Origin: CAZASK01 sp964487845
GTDB taxonomy: Bacteria > Chlamydiota > Chlamydiia > Chlamydiales > FEN-1388
DNA: 17,092 nucleotides
Reading direction: 5' to 3'
NCBI GenBank assembly: GCA_964487845.1
Contig: CAZASK010000033.1
Span: forward strand, 1-17,092
Part shown: in pieces, positions 1-8,290 of the stretch
Layout: each line of letters starts with the position of its first letter
How positions within the stretch are numbered: the first letter of the stretch is position 1
Program-made: the position numbers and the translations under genes
The notes under the pieces: model-generated
What the model was told of the DNA's origin: nothing
What the model saw: the letters and a program-made list of their open reading frames with translations, nothing else
Database searches by the model: none

Positions 1-9
1 GTTTCCTTG

Positions 10-29
10 TTAGGGGGTCAATCTTTACC
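10..29 (+). repeat. 20-bp inverted repeat, left copy
   Basis: This 20-mer (TTAGGGGGTCAA...) is matched perfectly on the opposite strand at 17051-17070. The match stops abruptly on both sides, as expected of insertion-sequence tips. Neither copy has a transposase gene beside it inside the window. The elements could point outward, so that the window is unique DNA between two copies. They could also point inward, because the outer flanks read TG...CA. I cannot assign a family. Confidence 0.7.
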
Positions 30-58
30 TAAATTGCCCGGTTTTGAACAAGGAGAAG

Positions 59-3000
59 TCAATCATCCTCTTCAACTCGTGATCCGCCAGATGACGGACG
101 TGCACTTTCATATAACCAAGCTAAAAGCTCATTGCGATCTGGGATCCTCATCGTCGTGGGAATCGAGATTGCAGTCTCTCCTCCATTTGAATTCAAAGGT
201 AATTTTTGGATTTCTTCCAAAGTTGAATAGTCATCAAACGTCCCAGCCAGTAGACACTCAAACGCTTGAATAGCGCCTTTTTCAGATATTTGAAAACCAT
301 CTTGCTTCCACCGTTTGAGATCACCCATCAACTCTATCTGTGCGTCCCTAAAAGCTATAGTATTAAAATTATAGTAATTGTTAGTCTTTAGGTTTATAAA
401 TTGCGGCTCATAATTGGAAATTTTACTGAACCCAATCGTATTCACAACCTCTTGATCTTTACGCACAATCTTATCCAATATCTTGTTTGAAGATGTAGAT
501 GGAGGCAGTGCACGCATTCCTGATTGAATCGGCTTCTCATTCCCACCACTTTCTAAAGCAGGTACTTTATTGTTCAATGAAGAAGGGCGGCGCTCAATTG
601 ATACCAGATGGTTTTCGTTGCCATTTTCTATTGCGAGTGGATTGTTTCCCATCGAAGATTTTGGGAGAGGAAGATAGTCGTCATCTTCGGGAAACTCCAC
701 TCTATAAGGCCCATCCACTGGTTGGTTGAATACAACAGACTTACCCTGATGTACGTCAAGCTTATTTTTGTTTGCAAGTACAATGGAGTCATTCTGAGAA
801 TTTTGCGCGATATTGCCTTGAATCGCAAGCCTATTTTGCTGATTCGGTTGTACGCGCTGGGAGTCGCCTCTTAACATAATAGAATCCTGCTGAGGGACTT
901 GGGGCTTTGTATTTTCAATAGCACGCATATTTTTCAGATTCTGTGAAATTGCTTGAGAACCATGCCTCACGACATTAAAATCTTGCTCAGGGACTTGGAG
1001 ATCATTCCCTGGAATCCTCGGTTTATTCTGATTCCCATTCTGCCGATCAAGAATATTTGGAAAATCTTTCTTTTGATTTCTATCAGGAATCTGTTTATCG
1101 CGCGTTAGAGGCTCTTGTTTCAAAGGTTTAGGAATTTCTTGTATTAACGGTTCTTGCTTTTCTTGAATCTTCTCTTTCGGGATGGTAGGAATAGGCTTTT
1201 CTTCTGGAGCTACTCGCTTCCAAGAGAGTGCAGAATTCCCCACATATGCTTGAATCAATGTATTCAAATTATCAAATGACTGCCTGCCACCGCTTTTGAC
1301 TACAAAATGACCAGGAACGTCTCGTGTAGAAAATGGGATCTCCAAACCGCCTTTATACTTCAGCGTATACTCTCCCTCTTGACTTAAGGACATGATGGCA
1401 TAGCCATTATTATCGCGTCCCAAAGACTGTAGAGCTTCTTGACGATCCTCGAATTCGCAGTAGCCCTGATTTTTTTTAACCACTTGTCCACAACTGTCAC
1501 ATTTGTTTTTCATCTTCTCTAAGTCAGATAGCGGCATCTTGCCATCTATTGCCTGAAGCAGTTCGTCAAATCGCTTATACTCCATTTCCGTACTCTCGAG
1601 TCGAAATGTGCCATTTTGCTGTACCAGGACCGTATAATTTTTGAGCTGTCCGTTATCTCCTACAACTACCACTGAAAATACATTCGACTTTTCCCGTCCA
1701 AACAGCCATTCCATCATACTCGGCGCTTTCTCATACACCTCGCATACTGACCAAGCCCCTTTTGACTGTATTGCTGTTTTATTAAAATAATTCGCAATGT
1801 CTGTTGCGGATTTATTCAGATCTGTTTCGTTATAGATATTTGACTTAAACCCAGCATGCCCTCGTATTTGACTCGCAGCATCTTTTGTCCACTTGTCGAT
1901 ATTTCCCGATAATTCTTTGATGGTCTGTCCAGACTTCGCTATATCCGAAAGAGCATTTACCTCTCCCTGACATATCTCTCCATTTTCATTAAAATAGGTA
2001 ATATAGACATGATCAAACCCTTGCTCTTGCTGAATCGTATATCCATACGTTCCAGGCAAGAGATTTCCTAGAACTGGATTATGCAAAAATGTTTTTAACT
2101 TATTTTCAATTTCTTTGTTACTTCCCTGAAAAAACCCTTTGTAATTTTTAATCGTTTTCGCAAATTGAATGGACGTCTGTATCGTCTTCAAAGAGGATTC
2201 TTGAAGCGGATTTAGCTTCTTTATTCCGCTAAAATCTGGATGCTTTTTCGCTTCAATGTTAATAGATACTTCAACTAATTCCTCTCCGTCGTAATAGAGC
2301 GCTATCACACGATTAGATCCTGCAGGCGCATACATCACATACTGGCCTTCAGCAACCTCAAACGACTTGGCTTGTGCGAGAAGGCGCTCTGCATCTTCCT
2401 TTGTCTTACACCATCCTTTCCCAGCATTCTTTTGTATCACGTCCATTTTTTGCTGAATGTCATTTTTCTGACTCACTTCTTTCGTATGCATGACATGAAG
2501 ATCTGGAAGATATATTTTCTTACCCCACTCAGAGCGACATGTTTGCAAGTCGCATATTCTTGCCTCTGGCGATTTGCCAATTTGTAGCGATCCATTGAGA
2601 AGGACCGTCACCTCAAAAGAATGCTCCTCAATTTTCGCTGAGGAAAGAAATCCTTTCTTCTTTGTAAATTCTGTAAGAATATATTTTTCCCCATCCTTTC
2701 CCACAGTATACCCTGTCTCATGATCTTTGAGCAGGGGCATCGCATCTATTTTCACCTCACTCACTAAGCTTGTTAACACATCCTTCGTTTTGATACTCTG
2801 CACAGATTTACATCCCAGCAAGTCGGGCAAATCATCGATGTCATCGATAGAAATAGGTCCATACGACCCAACAGAGAGTTGAATATTTTTGCCATCTACG
2901 CAAGCAAAATCACATCGAAACGTGCTAAATCCTAATGCATTTTTTATTGTTATATATGCTTTATTATTCTCACCTCTTTCTTGCCATATTTGAAAACAGT

Positions 3001-4567
3001 CTTCTTTAACTTTTGATAAAGCCCGCTCCACTTCAGCAAGGCTAGACTGCTCACACACCCCTTTACTCTGCAGTGCTGCAATAGGCAGAAAAGAACTTAT
3101 TTGATGTGCGAATATATACTCCTGAAAATTACGATATTCTCTTCCTTTATCATGAATTTTTCCTCCCGGAAGAACACGCAACGTGTCTATGCGATCAAAA
3201 AAGATTCCTTCAAGGGGCGTAACACGTGGTGATGAAATACACACAAACTCATCTGGTCGCTGTCCTGGCTGAAGAATAAATGGCGTTTTGTTCTGAGCTT
3301 TTGGATCGAGTGGATGCATGAGATCCCATAATGCTGGCTGCCCAATATTTGGCATGCTATATTCACGCATCCTTTCTATAGCATCCACTCGCTCATTTTG
3401 CGCACTCAATGCCGTAAAAGGCATCTTAATTTCTTTTTCAAAAGGCTTTTTCAGTGTCTGTGCGGGCAATATATCAAATGGGATTTCTTTTATCTCGGAG
3501 ACTCCCACATCATTTTTAATCACCAAACACAAAGTGTGCTTGCCATTTTCTTGATATTCTACCCAATTGCCTGTAGCCTTTAATTTCCCATTTGTATCGT
3601 GCAACTCTTGATGTGCTTCTTTTTTGTTTTTCGCCTCCACAACAGCATTACGGTACATTAGCTTTTCTGCTAATTCAACGCCAAATTCTTCTGCTTTAGC
3701 AAGCCTAAAGTCATTTTTATCGATGTATTTTTCCTCTCCCGTTGAAATAGTGCAAGGAGCAGAAACAATTTTTTTCTCTACCCCTTCATTGGTACGCAGC
3801 ATCACGATATACTCAGGGCCCGTTTTTGTCCGCTGCTCATCAATTTTTACATACTCCCCTACCGCAGAGTCCTTGAGAGCTTCTATTGCTAAAAATTGAT
3901 CAACGCTCTCATAGCAGCGACTAAGTGATTTTTCATTTTCCAATGTAGATTGATTGGATACAAAATAATAGACCGGATCCTCACCTTGAAATTCTTGAAT
4001 CACCTGATAAGACTGCGTGTTATTCTCTGAGTCAATAAGATGAAGTGTGTTTCCAAGAAACGCATAGCTGTTTTTTGCATATTCTCCTAGTCTATCCTGG
4101 AGCACTTCCAATTGCTCATCTGCTGACATCTTAGGAAGATTGGTCTTTTGTAAATAAGATTGGGCTACTATAGACACCCCTTTTGCCAATTTATGAAATG
4201 TCTCCGTTCGAATTTGTGTAAATCCAAGCTTTTCTGCGGACGAAAAATGGTAGCGAAACCAGGCAGCAATTTTAGCAAAAAAACCTTTTCCTTGCACAGA
4301 CACACGGTATTGTGCCTTTGCTAGTGCTTTATTCACTGTCGTTAACCGCTTTTCTGTTATAATTTCTTGCGGGGAAGCTCGTGAAATATTCACTGATGAA
4401 AATCGTTTATTCAGAATTTGAGCCATTTTGTGAACGCTCGGAGAATTATTGATCTCCTGAATAGCAGTGCATACATTTTCAATTGAAGCTTTGTCTTCGG
4501 TTGCAGAAACTTGCTCCACAAGTATAAAAAAGGAATTAAAAACTTGCGTTGCTTGCACCGAATTCAT
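59..4567 (-). CDS. Giant repeat protein with SH2-like modules, candidate effector
   Basis: I do not recognise a family for this protein of about 1,502 residues. The frame also opens at a GTG at 4573, but AAGGAG sits one base from that codon and 7 nt from the ATG at 4567, so the ATG is chosen. No signal peptide or long membrane segment is visible. From about residue 160 to 1110, units of 70-110 residues recur. Each has a short helix, an aromatic beta strand after Gly (GYAIM, GQYVMY, GAWSVC, GEYVKI), a second hydrophobic strand, a polar turn (NGE, DGE), a third strand and often a closing helix such as FDNLNTLIQAYV. This order matches the SH2 fold; the best unit is about residues 1040-1110. The FLVR arginine is not evident. 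Residues 1120-1360 are rich in Q, N and P with short internal repeats, and a compact domain ends the protein (1380-1502). A secreted effector is an inference from size, soluble character and the likely host-associated lifestyle. Confidence 0.85.
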   Translation of the reverse strand: MNSVQATQVFNSFFILVEQVSATEDKASIENVCTAIQEINNSPSVHKMAQILNKRFSSVNISRASPQEIITEKRLTTVNKALAKAQYRVSVQGKGFFAKIAAWFRYHFSSAEKLGFTQIRTETFHKLAKGVSIVAQSYLQKTNLPKMSADEQLEVLQDRLGEYAKNSYAFLGNTLHLIDSENNTQSYQVIQEFQGEDPVYYFVSNQSTLENEKSLSRCYESVDQFLAIEALKDSAVGEYVKIDEQRTKTGPEYIVMLRTNEGVEKKIVSAPCTISTGEEKYIDKNDFRLAKAEEFGVELAEKLMYRNAVVEAKNKKEAHQELHDTNGKLKATGNWVEYQENGKHTLCLVIKNDVGVSEIKEIPFDILPAQTLKKPFEKEIKMPFTALSAQNERVDAIERMREYSMPNIGQPALWDLMHPLDPKAQNKTPFILQPGQRPDEFVCISSPRVTPLEGIFFDRIDTLRVLPGGKIHDKGREYRNFQEYIFAHQISSFLPIAALQSKGVCEQSSLAEVERALSKVKEDCFQIWQERGENNKAYITIKNALGFSTFRCDFACVDGKNIQLSVGSYGPISIDDIDDLPDLLGCKSVQSIKTKDVLTSLVSEVKIDAMPLLKDHETGYTVGKDGEKYILTEFTKKKGFLSSAKIEEHSFEVTVLLNGSLQIGKSPEARICDLQTCRSEWGKKIYLPDLHVMHTKEVSQKNDIQQKMDVIQKNAGKGWCKTKEDAERLLAQAKSFEVAEGQYVMYAPAGSNRVIALYYDGEELVEVSINIEAKKHPDFSGIKKLNPLQESSLKTIQTSIQFAKTIKNYKGFFQGSNKEIENKLKTFLHNPVLGNLLPGTYGYTIQQEQGFDHVYITYFNENGEICQGEVNALSDIAKSGQTIKELSGNIDKWTKDAASQIRGHAGFKSNIYNETDLNKSATDIANYFNKTAIQSKGAWSVCEVYEKAPSMMEWLFGREKSNVFSVVVVGDNGQLKNYTVLVQQNGTFRLESTEMEYKRFDELLQAIDGKMPLSDLEKMKNKCDSCGQVVKKNQGYCEFEDRQEALQSLGRDNNGYAIMSLSQEGEYTLKYKGGLEIPFSTRDVPGHFVVKSGGRQSFDNLNTLIQAYVGNSALSWKRVAPEEKPIPTIPKEKIQEKQEPLIQEIPKPLKQEPLTRDKQIPDRNQKKDFPNILDRQNGNQNKPRIPGNDLQVPEQDFNVVRHGSQAISQNLKNMRAIENTKPQVPQQDSIMLRGDSQRVQPNQQNRLAIQGNIAQNSQNDSIVLANKNKLDVHQGKSVVFNQPVDGPYRVEFPEDDDYLPLPKSSMGNNPLAIENGNENHLVSIERRPSSLNNKVPALESGGNEKPIQSGMRALPPSTSSNKILDKIVRKDQEVVNTIGFSKISNYEPQFINLKTNNYYNFNTIAFRDAQIELMGDLKRWKQDGFQISEKGAIQAFECLLAGTFDDYSTLEEIQKLPLNSNGGETAISIPTTMRIPDRNELLAWLYESARPSSGGSRVEEDD

Positions 4568-4648
4568 AATCACACTCCTTTATTGCTCTCTCACATTCAC
4601 ACATTAGGACTGGGATGACTATTTTTTTTCAATAGATATATTGATGGA

Positions 4649-4679
4649 ATTATACCATTCCAAAAAAGTAAATTCACAA
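4649..4679 (-). promoter_or_regulatory. Probable promoter of the giant repeat protein gene
   Basis: On the minus strand a perfect TATAAT (4649-4654) follows TTGTGA (4674-4679) with a 19-bp spacer, longer than ideal. The -10 box lies inside a small palindrome, GGAAT-GGTATA-ATTCC. The leader to the ATG at 4567 would be about 75 nt. The -35 box falls in a 21-bp sequence that also occurs upstream of thyX. Confidence 0.5.
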
Positions 4680-4694
4680 GTGCGTAAGGTGAGT
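4674..4694 (+). repeat. Dispersed 21-bp repeat, solo copy
   Basis: This stretch, with core ACAAGTGCGTAAGG, matches the reverse complement of 6473-6493 at 20 of 21 positions. The second site is the outer end of the long palindrome upstream of thyX. The copy here may be one decayed end of the same palindromic element, now supplying a -35 box. Confidence 0.5.
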
Positions 4695-4717
4695 TCATAA
4701 ATTGACAAGAAGACAGC

Positions 4718-4786
4718 ATAAATTTTTGTTCTGGAGCAAGTGACCATTGCGCATGCACAGGGCGCGAGTGAAGAACAAAAATTTAT
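4718..4786. repeat. 14-bp stem inverted repeat downstream of thyX
   Basis: Positions 4718-4731 (ATAAATTTTTGTTC) pair perfectly with 4773-4786 across a 41-nt loop. One bulged base lets the stem extend to about 17 bp. It begins 26 bp past the thyX stop codon. No T-run follows it on the minus strand, so it is not a standard intrinsic terminator. It could stabilise the thyX 3' end or be the remnant of a palindromic element. Confidence 0.55.
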
Positions 4787-4811
4787 TGCTAAGCTGATGC
4801 AGCAAAAGGTC

Positions 4812-6449
4812 TTATGCTAACCCGAGTTTTTCTGCTTTCCTTTGCTCTTGCCCAAGCCTGCCCAAATCATACCCCTCATAATCTACGAATTTAAAAAACC
4901 TTTCAAATTGAGGGAAAGCAGCAATAGTCTCTTGCGCAAGCTGCTGTGCGATGAGCCTATATGAAGGATGACCGGCTGGAGAAGCCCTGAGCTCACATAA
5001 CCACTGCAGCGACCGTAAGTTTACCTCAAAATACCAGCGCACATTGTAAGCCATAGGGACGATATATTGGGCCTCTTCTGGAAGCTCAGAAGCGATGGCA
5101 TCATAGGCGACTTTTGCCTCAAGTAATGCCTGATGATAGACATCATCAAGGCCACTTTCTTCTAACTCCGGAGGAGTATAATAGCCATAGTCACAACAAA
5201 TGAGCTGTCTTTCTTGTGTCAGCATGCGATGACGATGCAAATCTCTATACGATCCGAAATCGGCCACTACCTCAAAAGTAAAATGGGCATGCTCCAAAGC
5301 TCGTGGAGACTTATGTCTCCTATTTTCTCTTGCATTCACTGCAGAATCCAATAGAGTGCTTAACTCTTCATCCGATATATTCTTACAGTAGCTTACAAGT
5401 TCGGATAACCCACGGTCAGTATGGCTATATAAAAATGCAGCAGCCACTTTATAAGGGCTCTCACGATCAGAAGAGACAAGACGCACGCCAGGCTTCATAT
5501 TACGCACCATTTTCTCTTCATGCTGATGCGCTAAAATCTTACTCTCAGAAGACATTGCATCAGTAAATTGAGAAAAAGCCTTGTGATATTTGTGTGTTGC
5601 TTCAGCTCGTCTTACAAAAGAAGGAATCACTTTATTGAGCTCTTCAAATGACTTCTTGCCCACCTCTTGCAGCTCTACTAAATTATGGCATTGCAATTTA
5701 TCGATCAGATATTCAAAGAAGCGGCCATTGCCATACAGTCCCATATTGGTCATCGTAGAAGCAGGTAGCAGTCCGCGCAGACAGTCCAGCACTTTAGCTC
5801 TTATAGCTGCGGCATACGCAGCTTTAGAAGTCTCCGCCTCTTTCGGATACTTTGCTTCCATAAAAGTGGTCAATGGAGGGATGAGCTTTACATATGTATC
5901 GAAAAGATTATTACACGTTTTCAAATAGAGATCGCGATACGCAGAGGTCATCAAAATTGGTTCTTTATAAAAGAGGTATTCTCCATTTACTTTCTGGTCG
6001 AAGTAGATATATCTCGTTGACTTTTCGAGAGGGGACCCACCTATACGGCTATCTTCTATTGCCTTTGCTGCAATCATAGATACATTTTCGATTGCGAGGT
6101 GAGCGCCCCCCAATTCACCTATCGAGTCATCTCCATATCCATCTAAAATGCGGTCATAGAAATTTTGAGCTTTTTTTATCGCCACCATTTGAGAAACAGG
6201 ACTTTCTGCATCATCTCCTACTGGCAAAGCGACAATAGCATCAAAAGCGGTCTCCTCAGAGTTGAGTATAAATTCTTTTAAAAGAAGAGATCGAAGCCCT
6301 AAGCTAGAACGGGAATATCGAGAAAAAAGAGCTCCCTTTAACACTTCTGGCAAGTTTTTCAAAACGAAAATCGAACTCTTGGTATTCGTAACAAATCTTT
6401 CCAAAATTTTCGCTTGGCTTTCTGTAAACTCTTCGTAATTTTCTAACAT
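4812..6449 (-). CDS. thyX: Two-domain FAD-dependent thymidylate synthase-like protein (ThyX)
   Basis: ThyX converts dUMP to dTMP using FAD, methylenetetrahydrofolate and NADPH. Usual ThyX proteins have about 220-250 residues and form tetramers; this one has 545, as in chlamydial double-domain ThyX. The N-terminal half has RYSRSSLGLRSLLLKEF (44-60) and a signature-like stretch ending EKSTRY (142-147), but DSR (133-135) stands where RHR is expected. The C-terminal half carries the RHR (406-408) within YRDLHRHRMLTQERQ, but its following Ser/Asn/Ser positions are replaced. Together the two halves contain one full set of signature residues, suggesting a composite active site. The ATG at 6449 has no good Shine-Dalgarno sequence; the nearest purine run is about 27 nt away, inside the palindrome. 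I recall a chlamydial homologue having a proposed additional folate-pathway role. Confidence 0.88.
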   Translation of the reverse strand: MLENYEEFTESQAKILERFVTNTKSSIFVLKNLPEVLKGALFSRYSRSSLGLRSLLLKEFILNSEETAFDAIVALPVGDDAESPVSQMVAIKKAQNFYDRILDGYGDDSIGELGGAHLAIENVSMIAAKAIEDSRIGGSPLEKSTRYIYFDQKVNGEYLFYKEPILMTSAYRDLYLKTCNNLFDTYVKLIPPLTTFMEAKYPKEAETSKAAYAAAIRAKVLDCLRGLLPASTMTNMGLYGNGRFFEYLIDKLQCHNLVELQEVGKKSFEELNKVIPSFVRRAEATHKYHKAFSQFTDAMSSESKILAHQHEEKMVRNMKPGVRLVSSDRESPYKVAAAFLYSHTDRGLSELVSYCKNISDEELSTLLDSAVNARENRRHKSPRALEHAHFTFEVVADFGSYRDLHRHRMLTQERQLICCDYGYYTPPELEESGLDDVYHQALLEAKVAYDAIASELPEEAQYIVPMAYNVRWYFEVNLRSLQWLCELRASPAGHPSYRLIAQQLAQETIAAFPQFERFFKFVDYEGYDLGRLGQEQRKAEKLGLA

Positions 6450-6472
6450 GTTGTATCCATACTGGTTGATTC

Positions 6473-6632
6473 ACTCCCCTTACGCACTTGTGATGCCAGG
6501 AGGCTTGGATTATTTTGAGCATGAGCGATTTAAGAAAGCACAGCCATATCCGCAGGATATGGCGCGCATTTCGAAAACCGCTCATGCTCAAAAGAAACAA
6601 GCCTATGGCATCAAAAAGCGCGTAAGGGGAGT
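6473..6632. repeat. 160-nt nested palindrome upstream of thyX (MITE-like)
   Basis: Outer arms of about 55 nt (6473-6527 and 6579-6632) pair at roughly 80%, with matched blocks ACTCCCCTTACGC, TGATGCCA and TTTTGAGCATGAGCG. The enclosed 50 nt pair again around GCCATATCC / GGATATGGC (6543-6563). The whole forms one long imperfect hairpin filling the gap between thyX and the preceding gene. Palindromy over the entire length suggests a miniature mobile element, or a decayed one, more than a terminator. Its left tip recurs at 4674-4694. Nothing else was seen in 6450-6683. Confidence 0.75.
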
Positions 6633-6683
6633 CTCTCACCTAAAAGGTTGCCAAAAGAGAGCCATGGCTTGCAAGTAAAAAGA

Positions 6684-7451
6684 TCAATTTAAAAAACAGC
6701 GCTTGAAGAAGCACCATCTCCAATCGCTCTTTGCTTCGAGCCACCGGGACAGCTGCTCTTTTGATAATGAGGCGATTTTCTCTAATTCTGCATCTGTCAG
6801 CCGAATCATCAGATGAAGAGGTTTTTTCGAAAACCAGGAGAGCCGCTTCTTACATGAAAACCATGTTTTCCATCTCCAGATAAGACGGCCTACTAATAAA
6901 GACATCACGGCTCCTTGCAATCCAAACAAAAGAGGTACTAATGCTTCATATGATAGAGCGACCGCAAAAGCTGGAAGAAGCAGGACAATCAACAAAACAG
7001 CTACCTCATACCAGTTTTGAAAAAGAGGGCCAACAAGCGCTCGAAATGTGCGCAAAAACCCTTTTGAATAGGATGTATAGTAGCAAAAGTGCTCGTCATA
7101 TTTCGAATCACATAATAAAAATCTTGCTGCGTGTACATACTCATGAAGCAACACCTCCTCTTTACTATAGAGGTTATAGAGAAGATCATGTGTTGCAAAA
7201 TGGTTGCGCAGTTGAATGCCAATAGCAGGAGGATTGACTCGCTCATCTATCCAACTACAGCCTGCTTCCCAAAAATGGATCCCCCTGTCGCTATAACTCA
7301 CCTCTACCCAATCTGGCGAAAATCCATACAACTCAAGGAGTTTTGAGCTGCAGAGTGCTTTCGTGCATGGCATCGTGCTCACTCGGGCAAGATAGCTCTC
7401 TTCATCCTCGCCTGATCGAATAAATAACCCTCTTTGATCCCAGCATTTCAT
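6684..7451 (-). CDS. Putative membrane-bound HExxH metallopeptidase-like protein
   Basis: This 255-residue protein carries LLHEYVHAAR, an HExxH zinc site at residues 103-107, followed by DEHFCYYTS (119-127) whose acidic residue could be the third ligand. Two hydrophobic segments (about 148-168 and 170-190) place the C-terminal tail across the membrane. The ATG at 7451 is chosen because it overlaps the upstream stop as ATGA and has GAGGG 4 nt before it. A longer frame to 7493 would overlap that gene by 46 bp. It is the last gene of the moxR operon. The sequence resembles conserved uncharacterised chlamydial proteins as I remember them. The peptidase activity is an inference from the motif; substrate unknown. 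Confidence 0.8.
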   Translation of the reverse strand: MKCWDQRGLFIRSGEDEESYLARVSTMPCTKALCSSKLLELYGFSPDWVEVSYSDRGIHFWEAGCSWIDERVNPPAIGIQLRNHFATHDLLYNLYSKEEVLLHEYVHAARFLLCDSKYDEHFCYYTSYSKGFLRTFRALVGPLFQNWYEVAVLLIVLLLPAFAVALSYEALVPLLFGLQGAVMSLLVGRLIWRWKTWFSCKKRLSWFSKKPLHLMIRLTDAELEKIASLSKEQLSRWLEAKSDWRWCFFKRCFLN

Positions 7452-8290
7452 GAATCCCTCAACGTATGTATGATTGTTTTCATCTTTTCCCACTCTTCTT
7501 CAGAGCTCTCCTCAGCCGCATACCGAATGACCTCTAGCCTCTTCAGAACGGCTTCTTCTGCCGCATCTCTATTCACAAGATGTGGCAAAATATGAGCTAA
7601 GCGATCAAATCGCTGATTCAGCGAAAGACGATTGTCTGCAAACAATCTACTCAACTCGACCTTCCAGTCGATTACAGGGATCGGCTTGACTCTTTTTTTG
7701 CGCATCTTCTCATATTCATAAAAACCCCAGAAGAGCAGCACTGCCGCGATAGTAGCGAGTGCACACACACTCAGCACACCTACAACTGTAGATCTTGTCT
7801 CATAAATGTGCTCGAGACGCAAGCGCTCTTTTTCTGCCATTTCATCATAGGAGAGTATTCTATTTTTTTCAGAAAGAGCGGCTTGCATATCTGCATTTTC
7901 TGGCAATAGCGACCCTGAAAGAGCAAGCGTAGGGACATCCTTCTTCACAGTGATGGCGACAGTCGGAAAGGCGACCTTCCCATTTGGAAAAAAAGTCAAT
8001 ACTCCTGGGGAAAAAAGAAGCTTGCCAGAACTTCGAGGGAGCAAAGAAAACGTATAGATTAATTTTTTATTGGCAAGCTCGTCAACCTGAGAAACCTTCA
8101 TCCCTTGAATGAAAAATGGGAAAAACAGCCTTTTCTCCTCTAATTTTTCATGAAATAACATCTCTTCAGGCTGATAGTTTTGAGGACACGTTATTGTATA
8201 GGTCACATCACATGGATCGTAGAGAGCCACTTCATGGTCAATGGATGTCGCTGTAGTGTGAAGCATCGCTGCCGCAAGAAGTGTTATCAC
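7448..8290 (-). CDS. BatD-like single-pass membrane protein of a MoxR-DUF58 operon
   Basis: This 280-residue protein has a short hydrophobic N-terminus (1-10, possible signal or anchor) and an exported beta-rich region (about 20-120). A single transmembrane helix follows (about 168-189), then a basic stop-transfer stretch (KMRKKRVKP) and a helical cytoplasmic tail with an acidic EESSEEEWE patch. This layout and the position after DUF58 fit BatD/DUF4381-type proteins of MoxR operons. These are thought to work with the MoxR AAA ATPase in envelope-protein maturation or stress response. It starts at GTG 8290, overlapping the DUF58 stop as GTGA, which suggests translational coupling. The family call is mostly from architecture and context. 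Confidence 0.75.
   Translation of the reverse strand: MITLLAAAMLHTTATSIDHEVALYDPCDVTYTITCPQNYQPEEMLFHEKLEEKRLFFPFFIQGMKVSQVDELANKKLIYTFSLLPRSSGKLLFSPGVLTFFPNGKVAFPTVAITVKKDVPTLALSGSLLPENADMQAALSEKNRILSYDEMAEKERLRLEHIYETRSTVVGVLSVCALATIAAVLLFWGFYEYEKMRKKRVKPIPVIDWKVELSRLFADNRLSLNQRFDRLAHILPHLVNRDAAEEAVLKRLEVIRYAAEESSEEEWEKMKTIIHTLRDS

Noticed and set aside
5590..5928. Plus-strand frame of 112 codons
   Set aside because: Antisense to thyX, with no start signal.
6448..6678. Plus-strand frame of 76 codons and minus-strand frame 6304-6639 across the thyX upstream gap
   Set aside because: Both are produced by the long palindrome; no Shine-Dalgarno sequence or plausible composition, and one overlaps the thyX N-terminus.
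7452..7493. 14-residue N-terminal extension of the HExxH protein
   Set aside because: It would overlap the preceding gene by 46 bp; the ATGA overlap start at 7451 has a Shine-Dalgarno sequence.
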